Shown here piece after piece: positions 1 through 12,900 of a stretch of DNA of 64,000 bases. The stretch is from Warburgia ugandensis (lineage: Eukaryota > Streptophyta > Magnoliopsida > Canellales > Canellaceae). Numbering within the stretch: the first letter of the stretch is position 1; every line of letters starts with the position of its first letter. The notes below the pieces were generated by a model that did not search any database, had not been told where the DNA came from, and saw nothing but the letters and a program-made list of their open reading frames with translations. The stretch is from contig CP141135.1 in the NCBI GenBank assembly GCA_035236585.1, forward strand, positions 7,908,001 to 7,972,000, given 5' to 3'. Made by a program: the position numbers and the translations under genes.

Positions 1-471
1 CTTGAAGATGCTTACAACTCTCTTGGATCCTTCTTGGATCACTCCTTGATCACATTTCTGGATGGATAACTGGATGCCTTATAAGTGAGGAAGCTCCCCT
101 ATTTATAGGTGCTTCCCTCCTTCCACCTCCTCAATGGATGGTGGGGATCTTTACATATATTAATCATCCAACAGTTGAGACTACTCTAGAATCCTCTCTG
201 GAAGTCTCTACACAAGTTCATGGTTCAACCATATTCAGGATGGTCTTAGAGAATTCTAAAGCCAAGATATCTATATGATGTGTTGGGGGCTTCTAGATTA
301 TGGATCCTTTAGATGGATCTGAGTCTTTTAGGCTGAACCTGTGAGCTGAGCAGGCCTTCAATGGATTTCTCAACAGCAGACCTAAGTCCTTTAGGCTAGG
401 TCCACGTCCTAAGTGAGCCATCCTTAGAGGCTATAGGCCTTAGTCACGGGCTTTGTAATGCAAGTTCATGA
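1..471 (-). mobile_element. LTR-like retrotransposon end (remnant)
   Basis: No coding sequence is visible. Read on the minus strand, a TGTCATGAACTTGCAT start near 471 looks like an LTR 5' end, and the stretch contains a TATTTATAGG box near 109-118 as LTR promoters often do. Just to the right, from about 473, an RTE LINE fragment begins, which supports a mobile-element border there. The other LTR end lies outside the window, so the type cannot be assigned. This is a pattern-based call without a protein domain. Confidence 0.35.
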
Positions 472-472
472 C

Positions 473-890
473 ACTTACTCCTAATTGGTGCTATTTTCGG
501 TTTTTGTTGGATATGTCCAAACCATCTAAGTTTAATATCCTTCATCTTGTTACCTATTGGTGCTACCCTTAAGTTTCGTCTAATGTTTTTGTTCTTAATT
601 ATATCTTTTCTTGTCTTGCCACTCATCCATCTCAACATTCTCATTTCTGTTATGCTCATCCTATGAACATGATGTTCTTTAACTGCACAACACTATGATC
701 CATAGAGCATGGCTAGCCTTGTAGCCATCCTATATAAATTTTCTTTTAGTTTGAGTGACACCCATGGATCACATAAAGCTCTAGATGCACATCTCCATTT
801 ATTCTAATCCGCTTGGAGTATCTAGATAGCCTCCTTCACAATCTCTCCATTCTGATGAATCATCGATCCAAAATACCAAAAGTAGTTGGT
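473..890 (-). mobile_element. RTE-clade LINE, 3' fragment
   Basis: Minus-strand translation gives the C-terminal part of an RTE-type reverse transcriptase protein, including a segment with [14 protein letters not shown] and then [15 protein letters not shown]. The same segment occurs in the copies at 38,758-41,072 and 32,060-33,765. Frameshifts and stops break it, and everything upstream of the C-terminal region is missing, as expected for a 5'-truncated non-LTR insertion. It is dead sequence. Confidence 0.8.
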
Positions 891-1550
891 GAAATATATA
901 ATCACTTCACAAACGTATGGGTTTTCTATCTTATTGGATCGTTATCAATTCGTTATGCATGATTACATAGCATGTGATTACGATTTGAACCTTTGACATG
1001 GTTCCGGGGTTTTTGTCTCAACTGCACAGAGGGTACCTACTAACTACCTATACAAAGGAAGAAATACACCCCACACCTATTGCTGGCAAAACAGAAAAAT
1101 CAGTACATAGCCGTTTGTTTACTTAGAATCTGCGGATACGGATCAAATTAATCCGATCCTCTCTATCCATGTAGAAAATGTATTGGGATAAAAACCATTT
1201 ATTTGTACCACAACAGGAACGGCTTGGAATTTGGATTACTAAAAGGATAATCCTCTATGACACCCTACTGACAATTTTCTCTATCAATGGACAAAATGGC
1301 CTATCTAAGACGAACTGGAACCAAACAGCTTGGATTGCCAAACAAGTGTCCCCATATGTTCATTTAGCTGTGGCCTGTGGGGTGATATATAGTCTACACG
1401 GCTAGACACTGCATACATTAGTAAGTTGCAGTCTCCCACAGTAAGTTGAATCCTAATTTATGATGTCTTTGACAACTGTTGGCCTATGTGTAGTCAAACA
1501 ACTTGCGGTTTTTAGTCGTAAGGGGATACTTGTATCCTATGAACTATTTC
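891..1550. other. Intergenic, no gene seen
   Basis: AT-rich sequence with only short chance open frames, for example a 75-codon frame at 1,178-1,405 that resembles no family I know. No repeat structure was recognised. Confidence 0.5.
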
Positions 1551-1559
1551 TTAGATATA

Positions 1560-2500
1560 TGCAAATGCTATGCAAATTTTAGAATTTTTTTTTTGCAGTT
1601 GTGTTTGAGCAAGTGTACTCGGAGATAGCTGTGAGTCTTTAAGTGGATTTGGTGTGGCGAAATGACTTGGGCAAACAATAGCAAGTGGATGACTTGGTAA
1701 ATAGTAGCAAGTAGACTTTGTGAACAATGCAAAAAGCAAACACAATGACTATTGCGAGCAGACTCGAGGACTACTATGAGTAAATTGAAAACTATTATGA
1801 GTGGACTTAGTGACCATTGCGAGTGAGTAGACTCGGGAACAGTACTGAGATTACTCGAATAGTCACGAGATGGTTTGGTGATAGTGTGTGAGATGTCTCA
1901 GTGAAAGGTGCACATGATTTTGAGTAGACTTGATGATCATTTTGAGTGATATTTGTAAATAGCTAATAAGGGCGGCCAATGAAAGCGGTGCGAGAGACAC
2001 TGGTAGGCTTCTAGGTGTCAAGCTTCTAACTGCTTGTGGTATATTCGACGACTCATTAGCATTTTGACTTAGTAAAGAGTGTTGAGTAGGGGGAGTAACA
2101 ACCCTTATAGTTGAAGCTGTAGATATGCACAAACGGTTGATAGAGCTTCACAAAAGCATAGACGACTATTAAATGGCGAGCTGGACTAATGCTATGCTTA
2201 TATTTTGAGTGAGCTGAACCAAGCTGAAAATATTTAATGCATTCTCCTTTCATGAGCATAAAAGGGGAGGTTGTTGGAGTGAGCTGACCTATAGTCTATA
2301 CCCATATGAGAGAGAAAGAGATGTAGAGTTGCAGAGGAGTGTGGAGGTATGCTTTAAGCCTCCTCCTCCTCATTGTAATATGATCATATAGTGTATTCCT
2401 CCTGTCTCAAGTGTGTAGTAATGATTGTTAAACCACACGTGTTGTCTCTCTCTTTATGTGTGCTTGTCTTATTCATATCTATGATCCTGACCATTAGATC
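1560..2500 (+). mobile_element. Copia-like 3' internal region, PPT and LTR remnant
   Basis: At 2,260-2,271 a purine-rich tract (AAAAGGGGAGGT) is followed at once by TGTTGGAGTGAGC, the usual arrangement of a polypurine tract and the start of a 3' LTR in plant Copia elements. About 200 bases of LTR-like sequence follow, with no clear end. Upstream, 1,560-2,100 is a degenerate stretch in which motifs such as GACTATTGCGAG and GAGTAGACTTG recur; it may be decayed internal sequence. No intact pol domain remains. Confidence 0.4.
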
Positions 2501-3300
2501 TCCAAACTCTTATCTAACGACAATCATTCATTGAAACCAAGTGTTTTTGAAGCAATTCTCATGCTTTGGCCCTTGTCAGCTTTTCTCTTTCTTAATGATC
2601 TTTTTACTGCCATCTGAAACTTTGCCTTTGGTGGACATCTATGCTTATTTTTGAAACTAGTTAGCTGTGATCTATTCGAATTCCACTTCATAAAACTAGC
2701 AGCAAATGGATCAATTGAAAGAAAGAGAATAACAGCTTGTGCTTTGTTCATCTTGTGGACTACATAATAGCTGCCGACACCTGTACTTTGTGGAAGTTAC
2801 AGATTGGCCAAAAGAGGAAGCAGCCATCTCCATTAGGAACCGAAGAAAGTCTTGGCATGGGTAAAAAAGATTGCTATTTTTCCTCCAAACACTGCCAAAA
2901 CAAACTCATGTACATCATGTTGAGGTGTTTTTTTTTTTCTTTTGAAAATTAGTAACTCGCACACCCAATAAATCTTGATTAATGCAAATTTTCTATTTGT
3001 ATTCTCGAGATACCCCATGTAAGCCCCCAACATCCCTTTAAAGGGTTATGGGGCACTACCCGGAACCTTTGACTTATGGAAGAGGGTCTCAGCCATTGGC
3101 TCACAAAGCTATAATCTCTCGGATAAATGAAAGAGATATGGTATTCATCAGGTTGGTGTGTTTCTTGGAAAACTAGAACAGACGGTGTCATTAATTTAGA
3201 TGGTTCTGTATTTGGTTTAGTTATAGAAATGATTTTTGCAGTGTCGCATTGTCTATTTTTCTACCAAACCTGTGAACTACAGTCAGTGTCCCCCGCGAAG
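2500..3300. other. Intergenic, no gene seen
   Basis: Several overlapping short open frames (65-75 codons) occur on both strands, but none has recognisable domains or consistent splice sites. I see nothing else here. Confidence 0.45.
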
Positions 3301-3308
3301 AACACTAA

Positions 3309-3475
3309 AAGGGCAGCTCGTGCACAAAATTATGTAGGTTCAAGAAAGGGGTAGACATAAAGATTCATAATATGCAGTTTTATCTTGCATTTTTGCACTA
3401 TTTTCATGCCTTGAATATGTGATTTAAAGATCACACCATGACAACTTTACCGTCGCGGCAAGACTCCCCTTTGCA
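3309..3475 (-). mobile_element. Au-like tRNA-derived SINE, diverged copy
   Basis: The layout matches the better copies at 47,739-47,926 and 60,408-60,588 read backwards: a GGGCAGC start, a GTGCACAAA segment, a pyrimidine-poor centre, then the tRNA-like head ending in GGCAAGACTCCCCTT. The Pol III B-box region has decayed (CATGCCTTGAATATG). No clean target-site duplication is visible, so this is an old insertion. It lies about 500 bases upstream of the ATR start codon. Confidence 0.7.
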
Positions 3476-3789
3476 CTAAGAACAGTCTGAAATGTTAAAA
3501 TAGGATTTCTCTTGAAAGGGATCGAATAGTTATATTTTAAGAAGGGGAGACGAAATCTCCAAAATGCTCCTCAACTTAATGGCTGTTTTATAGATTCCGT
3601 CCAAATGGCTACTTACAGACCGGCATAAGTCTACCTGCGGACAAAAGGTTCAGGGCCAGACTAAACGAGAGTTTAGGGACTATTGGCGAACCGAAGCCCT
3701 GGATATGCGTCAACGTTCAGGGGATAGGCGCTCTCCTATTAGTCCGATGAAAATGTAGTGGCAGCGGGAGCACATTTTCGAAATAAGGA

Positions 3790-3798
3790 GGGAAATCG

Positions 3799-3837
<39 letters not shown>

Positions 3838-3960
3838 GGAAATCGACTCAGAAAAGCAGAAGAAGAAGAAGAGGAAGAGAAATCAATTGAGAGAGAGTAG
3901 AAAGAAGAGGCAGGAAAGTCGATTCTGATTGAGAGAGAGTGAGAGAAAGAAGCAGGATAG
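3790..3960 (+). promoter_or_regulatory. GA-rich repeat tract in the ATR leader
   Basis: A (GA)n run at about 3,803-3,834 is followed by three or four degenerate copies of a short unit with AATCGATTCAGAGAG-like cores (near 3,795, 3,840, 3,887 and 3,918). It lies just upstream of the ATR start codon and is probably 5' UTR or core promoter. Plant GAGA tracts are known targets of BBR/BPC proteins; a regulatory role here is inference. Confidence 0.45.
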
Positions 3961-3983
3961 GAATAAATAGAACTTCTGGGTAC

Positions 3984-6900
3984 ATGGCGAGTCTCTCAAG
4001 CCTTGTTCACGAGCTACGTGAACGAATTGCAGCTTCTTCGTCCTCTCCATCAGAGACAGAAAACGAAGATCTCGATCCCTTGGAAACTCGATTCCGCACA
4101 GTTCTTCCCAATCTCCTCAATGCTTATGTTCTCCCTTCTTCCACAGGTCTCTCTCTCTCTCGCTCTCTCGGACAACCTTTTCTTCTATTTCTAACAGAGA
4201 GAGCAATTAAAACCCTATTCCTTTCTGTGATGCAGCCAATGAGAGAGAGGTTACGGCAGTTCTGAAGTTACTATCTCACACAGCCAGGAATTTTCCTGGA
4301 GTCTTTTTCCACGGCAAGGCCAGTGCTGTCCTTCCAATCATCGGTGGCATTTTGCCCTTTTTCGCGGAGCCCACCTTTTTGTCAGTCTTTCATTCTCTAT
4401 TCTTCATTTCTCCATGTTTTCTGGGTTGGAAATGCCCTCTCTTAGTTAATTATTCGTCAAAATCAGATTTTTTATGTGGCTAGAGGAGTTGCCTTATAAT
4501 TTGCTACGACTAGTATCAATATATCAATTGCTTGATACCATGACTGAGTTATTGCTTGAGATCATCGCGGATTGGCTTCACAAGGTTATAACCCCTCTAC
4601 TGCGGTATTAAGCCTATAATTTGGACATCATCATCAGAAACTCTGCTTGACTAAGCTCTATAGTTCTGGGAGTACTGCTGCATCTGTTTCCTATCATGTA
4701 GTGCCGAAATTCTTGGCATAACCTTTTTCTATTTGCCTATTTTGAATGTCAGTTCTTGCATATCTTTGATTAGGCAAATGTTGCTGTAAGAATATACTAA
4801 AGCATTTCACATATTACATCTGGCATGTTGCACTGCTGTTTATTCGGATATTTTATTTTGCTAGTATCAATTTTGACACATGTTGGTTGATGAACGATTC
4901 TGTTTTGACTTCAGCTCTCGTCATGGAGTGATTTTTGAGACAGTTACATCACTTCTATCCTTGCTACGTACAGGGGACCGAGAAGCGTATCGACAGTTTT
5001 TCTTAGATGCCATGTTGATGATCGAGGGTATCATTCCTTAGTTGTCCTTCTTATAAGTTCCAGGTTACAACATTGGTGGTATATAGCTAGGCGTGCATTT
5101 AAAGTACATGTGGTAGTTTTGAAAGATGTTTCTGGATTCATGAGTTATTTTATGAATCAAACTAATATGTTTTTTCATTGATACAGATATTTTATCAGTG
5201 GCATCCCTTTGTGCAGACAAATCAAACTTGACAGCTTCCTCTAGAGTGTTGTTGAAATGTTTCCATGATTCCTTTGCTGGAATTTCTAGCAGCCCAGCTC
5301 TTCTCTGTGATCTCCCAGCATGTTGCAGACCTGTGGATAGCCCTGGTGTCCTGATTGATCTCACAGATAAGCCAAGGTGGCGGCCTTTTGCCACTTGGAC
5401 CATTAAGCTTCTTAGTAAATGCCTAACTGAAGGTACCCTTTATGTTGAAGGACTAGTTAATGCGTCATTCGTATCTGCTACATGTACTCTGTTATGTTAT
5501 GGGGATTCTTCTTTACATATGGTAGGTGGTATCTCTCATCTGTTTTTGTACATTTTTGGTTGTTCATTGACCTTTGAGATGTGCTTAAACCCACAATTTC
5601 TCTATGAAAGGCATGCTTTGATTTTGCGCGGATTACAATGACAGTAATAGATGTGGACATTGTTCCCAGTGAGAAACTTATTCGATCAATATCATCCATA
5701 TTGGGCCAAAATAAAAAGGATGTATCTTTCAGGCAAGTATGGCTTTAGTTTATTACCATAGTTGAGCCCCAATTTCTTTCTTTTGTTCCTATTGGCAAGT
5801 CACTAATAGAGTTCTGTCTCAGAAATGCAGCTTATGATTCCTCCATGGGCACTTGCCTCAATGTACTGCATTCGAGCTGTCAGGATGACGTTGTTCAGGT
5901 TACAGCAAGAGACTTAGTCAATGTTTTTCCTCAATCAATTCAGAGCACTGATAGCCCTGAGCTTAAGGTTAAAATTGTTTTACAAATTTATTTCCATTCT
6001 GTGCTAGTTGGTACTTGATGTGAGTTTGAAGGGTTCAAAAAGCTGATCTAGTGCGGAATTCATTTCAGGTTGCGGTATGCAGCGCATATGTAAGAATTGC
6101 TAAAATCTGCCCTCTGCATATCTGGAGGCCAGACATCCTTGTTAATCTGCTCCATTCTTCAAAACCTTGCTTGGAATTGATTGATTGCATTAGAGTAGCT
6201 GTAGATATACTTGGTGCAGGTCGTATTGGAGAGGAAGTTGTCGTTCATGGTAATAGAGAGCTGCCATCAAGTGACAAAGGATTTCAAACTTCTGTTGCTG
6301 GGGAGAAGCGACCGGCTGAGGATGTGGTCAATGTTGCAAGTAAGCGCCAAAAGATAGATGAAGAGAGACTAGTTTCTAGTGCTGACGTCCGAGATGGTGG
6401 TGGGATCACTCATATGCGCAGATGTCGTCAAGACAAGGACTACGCTGATGACATGCGAAGATTGCTTTTCACTTTTGTTGGCATTTTGAGACCTGGTGAT
6501 TTTAAAGCTGCTTCTTTAACTCAGGAAACTGCTTTAAAGGCTCTTAGCATTCTCTCAATTGTTTTCTGTGACTATCCTTGGACCGATTTATCTCTTAGCC
6601 TATTTCAGCTGGTGCATGTTTGGATACCTCAGATATGCAATCAGGTACATGCTTTTTAGAAATATTGGCAATTTTTCCATTACAAAATTTAGCTCTGTGT
6701 TCTTTCTTAAGTATTATTTTAGTTAAATATTTCATCTTGCAGGCAAAAGAAAGCAGTTCACTCCCATTTGACTTGTCTATCTTCTTGGAAGCAGTTCACA
6801 GCATAATGCTTCTGCAAAGTATGTCGGGGACTGGCTTCTTCCAACCTCGATATCAAATAGAATGGGCCATACAGTTGATCTTGAGCAGCCTTTATACTAT

Positions 6901-9900
6901 TATGTTTCAGTCCTGAGAGTCTGTGAGATTCTGCCTCCTCATATTATTTCCTTTACTTCGTGCAGGTTCTCATCCAGAAGACATCAGGTACTTCAAAAAC
7001 AAAGATGCTGGGGCGATGGATAGCACAGAGACATTAGGCTATGACCAATCCAGATACCAAGATCTAATGAAGTTTTTCCTAAAACTTCCATGGAGTCATT
7101 GTCTTCTGGTTGCTCAAGCTTATCCTCTCTGGAGAACAAAATGTCTCTCTCTTCAAATACTTACCAAGATTGGTATTGAAGTTAAATCTGAAGATGATCT
7201 TGAGGTCCTGGACTTAGCACTTCGTGATGAACATGAGGAGGTTCGAGCTGAAGCTGTCATATCTATGCCAGTGATGGTCTTGTGCTCTGGTCATTGTCTA
7301 CTACCCAGTATGTTTAGAAGACTGGAGTAAGTAAAATGGTTATTACATATTTTGCATGTATGGATCATTGTATGTTTAATTTCAGAATTTAATGAATGTA
7401 ATGCATCATCTTTAGGTTGGCACTTGGTAAACCTTTGTAAATTGTTTTCTTCCTATGTTTCACAATTTAGTTTCCAGAATTGTTGTTTAATTGAAATTCT
7501 TTTCCCAGAAATTGAGTTTGGGTATGATCAGAGTTGAGCATTTGACATAATTGCTTTCTTACTACTGTAATTTATTCTCTGTTTATGTGTGTAACTGTGT
7601 GCTTCTTTAAGAAAATTTAAGAAAATACAAAGAACCCTGAATCTATATCTGTAATGCAAGTTACAAGCCTACATAAATGATGATGGTTTAAGACACTTAC
7701 TCCAAGGAAAGAAACTTCCGTCCCTGTCTTCCTGTTCCCAATGGCACATTCGTGTCCTATGTGTTTCATCTTAATTTGTTCCTCCTTTTCTCTTGTCTGC
7801 ATGTATGGCATGCTCAGTTTACTTTCACAGTGGTATATTATGTGGGAGAATGCAAGATTATCAATCGTAGAAATACATTCCACAGCTATAAAATGTTAAC
7901 AAATGTACATATACAATGTACTCTCATTGATTTATACAAATATAACTCATGTAGTTCTAACCCTTTTTCCGAAATGGCTTCTTTGCTTGTTATTTTGGGT
8001 TCTAATGAGTCAAGTTGAATTTTCAAGATCCAAAACATTCATACTGCAAAGGTCCTTAGAAGTATGCTGATCTGTATATTTCTGGTCTTTTGACTAGGCA
8101 ACCAACATGATCTCGAAACTGAATTTGCAAGAAGCTCGATATTTTGATGCAGTCAAATACCAGTGTGGTATCCTCCAGTTCTAGCCTTGAATGCAGTAAC
8201 ATTATCAATATTTTATGGTCTTGTGAAACATTGTATGGTTCAGGGAACACACATCTGTTAAGGCTACCAAAAGAGTTAATAGGTCTCTTTACCATGGTTC
8301 CAATTCTTCCAGCTTTGTTCCACATGATAGTCCCAAAATATAGTGCCATTCAGAATCTGACGCTAAAAGGATTTCATGAATTAAATGTGTGACTCATATA
8401 GTGAATACTGTTGAAAATGGTATGGTGGTGGGATGGGGTGTACACCTCGGAACTAAGGATTTCATAACATCAAATTCAGTATATAGATTTTGTTTATGAG
8501 TAATAAGCAAGAACATTATGGAAAGTTACTGTGCACTAGTTTATCTTAGAGTATTTTGGACCTATAGATGTCTGTGATATTTAGACATGCCATGTCCTAT
8601 GTCTCCCACCTGTGGCGACCTGCAACTAGGAGTGGCAGCTTGTGACGACTGCTTCATCCATGCATTGTTCATGTATATACCTTCGATAATGTATGCATTG
8701 TTCATGTATATACCTTCAATAATGTATGCATTATTCATGTATATACCTTCGATAATGTATGACTTGTATCATGTATTGCCATTGTCTAGTCTTGTTGTTA
8801 ACCTCTGCTCCCTTGCTTACCCCTTATGATCTATATATTTAATTTGTTTTATTCTATATTCACATAAGAGATTGAAAGTTTTGAAGTTTAATGAGTTTTA
8901 CTAAGAATTTTTATAAGACCATTGACATCATTCTTGTTAACATTTGTTTACTGTTGCTCAATTTCAGGTTCCTGGGGACTGACAAGTGTGACAATGTTAG
9001 TAAAATTGTTCCCTGTTCAGTTGGCTACTTATCATGTCTTTATGGATCTTATAATTCAGTTGATGATCTAGAGGGAAAATCTTGCAAATTGCTCCTGTGC
9101 AATGGTGAGGAAGGAAAAGTTCAGACGCTGGATCTTCTCTTGAGAGGATTCTGGTGTCCACAATGTGATAAAAGTGATCCAAAACAGAACCCTAAGTTTA
9201 TAAGTGTAGCTCTGGTGCAAAGGACGGAGGTTGTTGATTTTGATTTTGTTAATCTACAGTCTCTCTTTTTCAGACTTATGTTTGATGAGTCATCGGAGGA
9301 AGTTCAGCTTGCCTGTGTTGGAGCAATCTCTCGAGTTCTCAAGCATGGGACTCAAGATGCTCTGCTTAAATCGAGATTTCAGTGGATACAGTGTATTGAG
9401 TATTTCCTCCTCCATAAAAAGAAGTCTGTGAGGGAAGCATTCTGCTTACAGATCAGCTGCTTCCTTGAGGGCCGCCTTTTGGATTATTTATTTGTTGATG
9501 AAGGAGGTAGCAAAACAAAAGAACAAAAATTTCTGGACAAGTTGAAACATGCTCTGGCAGCTGCTGATGATCCTCAGATCTTTGAGACACTTTTGGAATC
9601 TATAGCTGAGATTATGAATGCTGCTGATGTGCAAGGGCAGATTTTCTTGTTTTCTCTTATTTTGTTGGTTGACCAGCTTGATAACCCACATGTCATAGTA
9701 AGAATGACCTCCTCAAGGTTGATACATAAATCATGCTACTTCCATCTTAAAGGAGGACTTCAATTAATCCTTTCTAAATTTGTTCATATCAGGGATGAAT
9801 TGTTTGGCTATCTTTGTGTGAGGCTTGTAAATCGCTCAGCTATGATCAGAGAGTTTGCAGAGGCTGTTGTTGGTACTAAAACTGAGGAACTTATCAGGAG

Positions 9901-12900
9901 AATGGTTCCTGTTGTTCTGCCAAAGCTTGTGGTTTCTCAGCAGGATAATGATCAAGCTATTGCCACCTTAAATGAGATGGCAAAATGTATGAATACAGAT
10001 TTAGTACCATTAATTGTTAATTGGTTACCCAGAGTGCTTGCTTCTGCTCTTCTTCGAGCACAAGAGAGAGATTTATTCTCAGCTTTGAAGTTTTATCATA
10101 TCCAAACTGGTTCTGATAACAAAGAAATTTTTGCTGCTGCTTTACCAGCACTTCTTGATGAACTTGTATGCTTTCTGGGTGATGGTGATTTGGATGAGAC
10201 TAACAGAAGGTATTTCCTTCACTAGAGATGACATGTTGTTTTGGTAAAAGGAACTGTATCTATACTGTTTTGTATTGCCTCATTTAATAACACTTGAATA
10301 CCATCTTTAACTGTTAATCATGTTGTCTTTTACAGGACTGCAAGAATCCCTCAAATGATACAAGAGGTTTCTAGAATCCTAACTGGTACTGATGATCTGC
10401 CAGGATTTTTGAAGAATCACTTTGTTGGTCTTCTTAATGGCATAGACAGGAAAATGCTTCATTCTGAGGATCTGTTATTGCAGAAACAAGCCTTGAAACG
10501 TATAGAAAAGCTGATTGAAATGATGGGTTCTCAACTTAGCACATATGTTCCTAAAATTATGGTGCTTCTAATGCACACTGTTGACAAAGAGACACTTCAA
10601 AATCAAGGTCTATCTGTCTTGCATTTCTTCATCAAACAATTGGCTAAGGTATCACCTTCCAGCACTAAACATGTAATCTCTCAGGTTGTTGCTGCTCTTA
10701 TCCCATGTTTGGAAAGATACAAAGAAATTCCTTCCTTAGATTTGAACAAAGTCATTGAAATTTTGGAAGAACTAGTTGTGGGGAACAGGCTACATCTAAA
10801 GCAGCATATCTGTGAGCTTCCTCTGTTACCTTGCATTCCTGCCCTTGAAGAAGTAAATAAAGTTATACAAGAAGCACGGGGATCAATGACATTGAGGGAT
10901 CAGCTACAAAATGTTGTTGATGGTCTAAACCACGAGAGCTTGAATGTGATATATATGGTGGCTTGTGAGCTAAGCAAACTGTTGAATCTGAGAAGAGAGG
11001 ATGTTACTGCTGTTGTAGTAGGTGAAGTTGATTCAGATTTGGATATAGTAAGCTCTTTGATTACATCCTTACTTAGAGGATGTGCGGAGGAATCTAGGAC
11101 TGCTGTTGGTCAACGGCTCAAATTGGTTTGTGCTGATTGTCTTGGAGCCCTTGGGGCAGTAGACCCTGCCAAATTGAAGGGAATTTCATGCCAACGCTTC
11201 AAGATCGAATGCTCGGATGATGATCTTATTTTTGAGTTGATTCACAAGCATCTTGCTCGAGCGTTTAGAGCAGCATCTGATACTATTGTCCAAGATTCAG
11301 CTGCATTGGCGATACAGGAGCTGCTAAAAGTTGCCGGTTGTCAGGCCTCACTGGATGAAAATGCTGTGCGTTCTACATCACAGCCGTTGAAGGGAAAGGA
11401 GCCAAAAAATATTGAGAGAGGGAGCTCAGGTGACTGCAGTGAGATGAATAACAGGGGCCAGAAGTTATGGGACCGTTTCTCCAATTATATTAAAGAGATA
11501 ATTGCGCCTTGCTTGACCTCAAGGTTTCAACTTCCAAGTGTAGCTGATTCAACTTCTTTTGGTCCAATCTACAGACCTTCACTGTCGTTCAGAAGATGGA
11601 TATTCTACTGGATCAGGAAGTTGACTGTATGTGCAACTGGTTCTCGTGCAAGTATTTTTAATGCATGTCGTGCTATTGTAAGGCATGATATGCAAACGGC
11701 AATGTATTTACTGCCGTATCTAGTTCTGAATGCTGTCTGCCATGGTACTGCAGAGGCACGCCAGAGCATTACGGAGGAGATACTATCGGTTCTAAATGCA
11801 GCAGCTTCAGAGAATAGTGGTGCTGCAGTTCATGGAATTATAGTGGGACAGAGTGAAGTCTGCATTCAGGCCATATTCACTTTACTTGATAATCTTGGGC
11901 AATGGGCGGATGATCTCAAACAAGAAGTTGCTCTTTCCCAGTCTCTTCAAGTGGCAGTGTCTAAACAACTGTCTAAGACAAAGGGCCAAGCTTCAGAGTC
12001 TTTGTCTTATTTAGATCAACTTCTTGTACAGTGTAATAATGTTGCTGAGCTGTTGGATGCCATTCCAAAAGTTACACTTGCTAGAGCTTCCTTCCGTTGT
12101 CAGGCTTATGCCCGTTCATTGATGTACTTTGAGTCATATGTGCAGGGTAAATCAGGATCCTTTAACCCAGCTGCTGAGAGGAGTGGTATCTTTGCAGATG
12201 AAGATGTCTCATTTCTGATGGAAATATATAGTGGCTTGGACGAACCTGATGGTCTCTCTGGCTTGGCACATCTAAGGAAATCGTCAAGCTTACATGACCA
12301 ACTGCTAATCAATGAAAAAGCAGGAAATTGGGCAGAAGTATTAACTTCATGCGAGCAGGCTTTGCAGATGGAGCCAAGTTCCGTTCAGAGACATTCAGGT
12401 GTTCTAAACTGTTTGTTAAACATGTGCCACTTGCAGGCCATGGTCATTCATGTAGATGGATTAATTTCTAGGATACCGCAGTACAAGAAGAATTGGTGCA
12501 TGCAAGGTGTGCAGGCAGCATGGAGGCTAGGGAGATGGGATCTAATGGATGAATACCTCTCTGGTGCTGATAAAGACGGTCTTGTCTGTAGTAACTCTGA
12601 AAGTAACGCTTCCTTTGACATGGATCTGGCGAAGATTCTCCAGGCAATGATGAAGAAGGACCAGTTTGTAGTTGCTGAAAAAATTGCCCAGTCTAGACAA
12701 GCTCTGCTTGTTCCTCTAGCTGCTGCTGGCATGGATTCCTACACACGTGCATATCCATTTATTGTAAAGCTTCACATGCTACGTGAATTGGAAGACTTCC
12801 ATGTTCTTTTGGCTGACAACTCATTCTTGGAAAAATCATTTGATCTGGATGATGAAAGATTCTCAAAAGTAGTGAAGGACTGGGATAACCGTCTTAGGTT

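Noticed and set aside
8587-8829. 80-codon frame with a repeated peptide
   Set aside because: It is the 33-base tandem repeat inside ATR intron 9; the intron borders and the family alignment leave no place for it.
12106-12732. Antisense frames inside ATR exon 11
   Set aside because: Shadow frames opposite a strongly conserved coding exon; no independent similarity.
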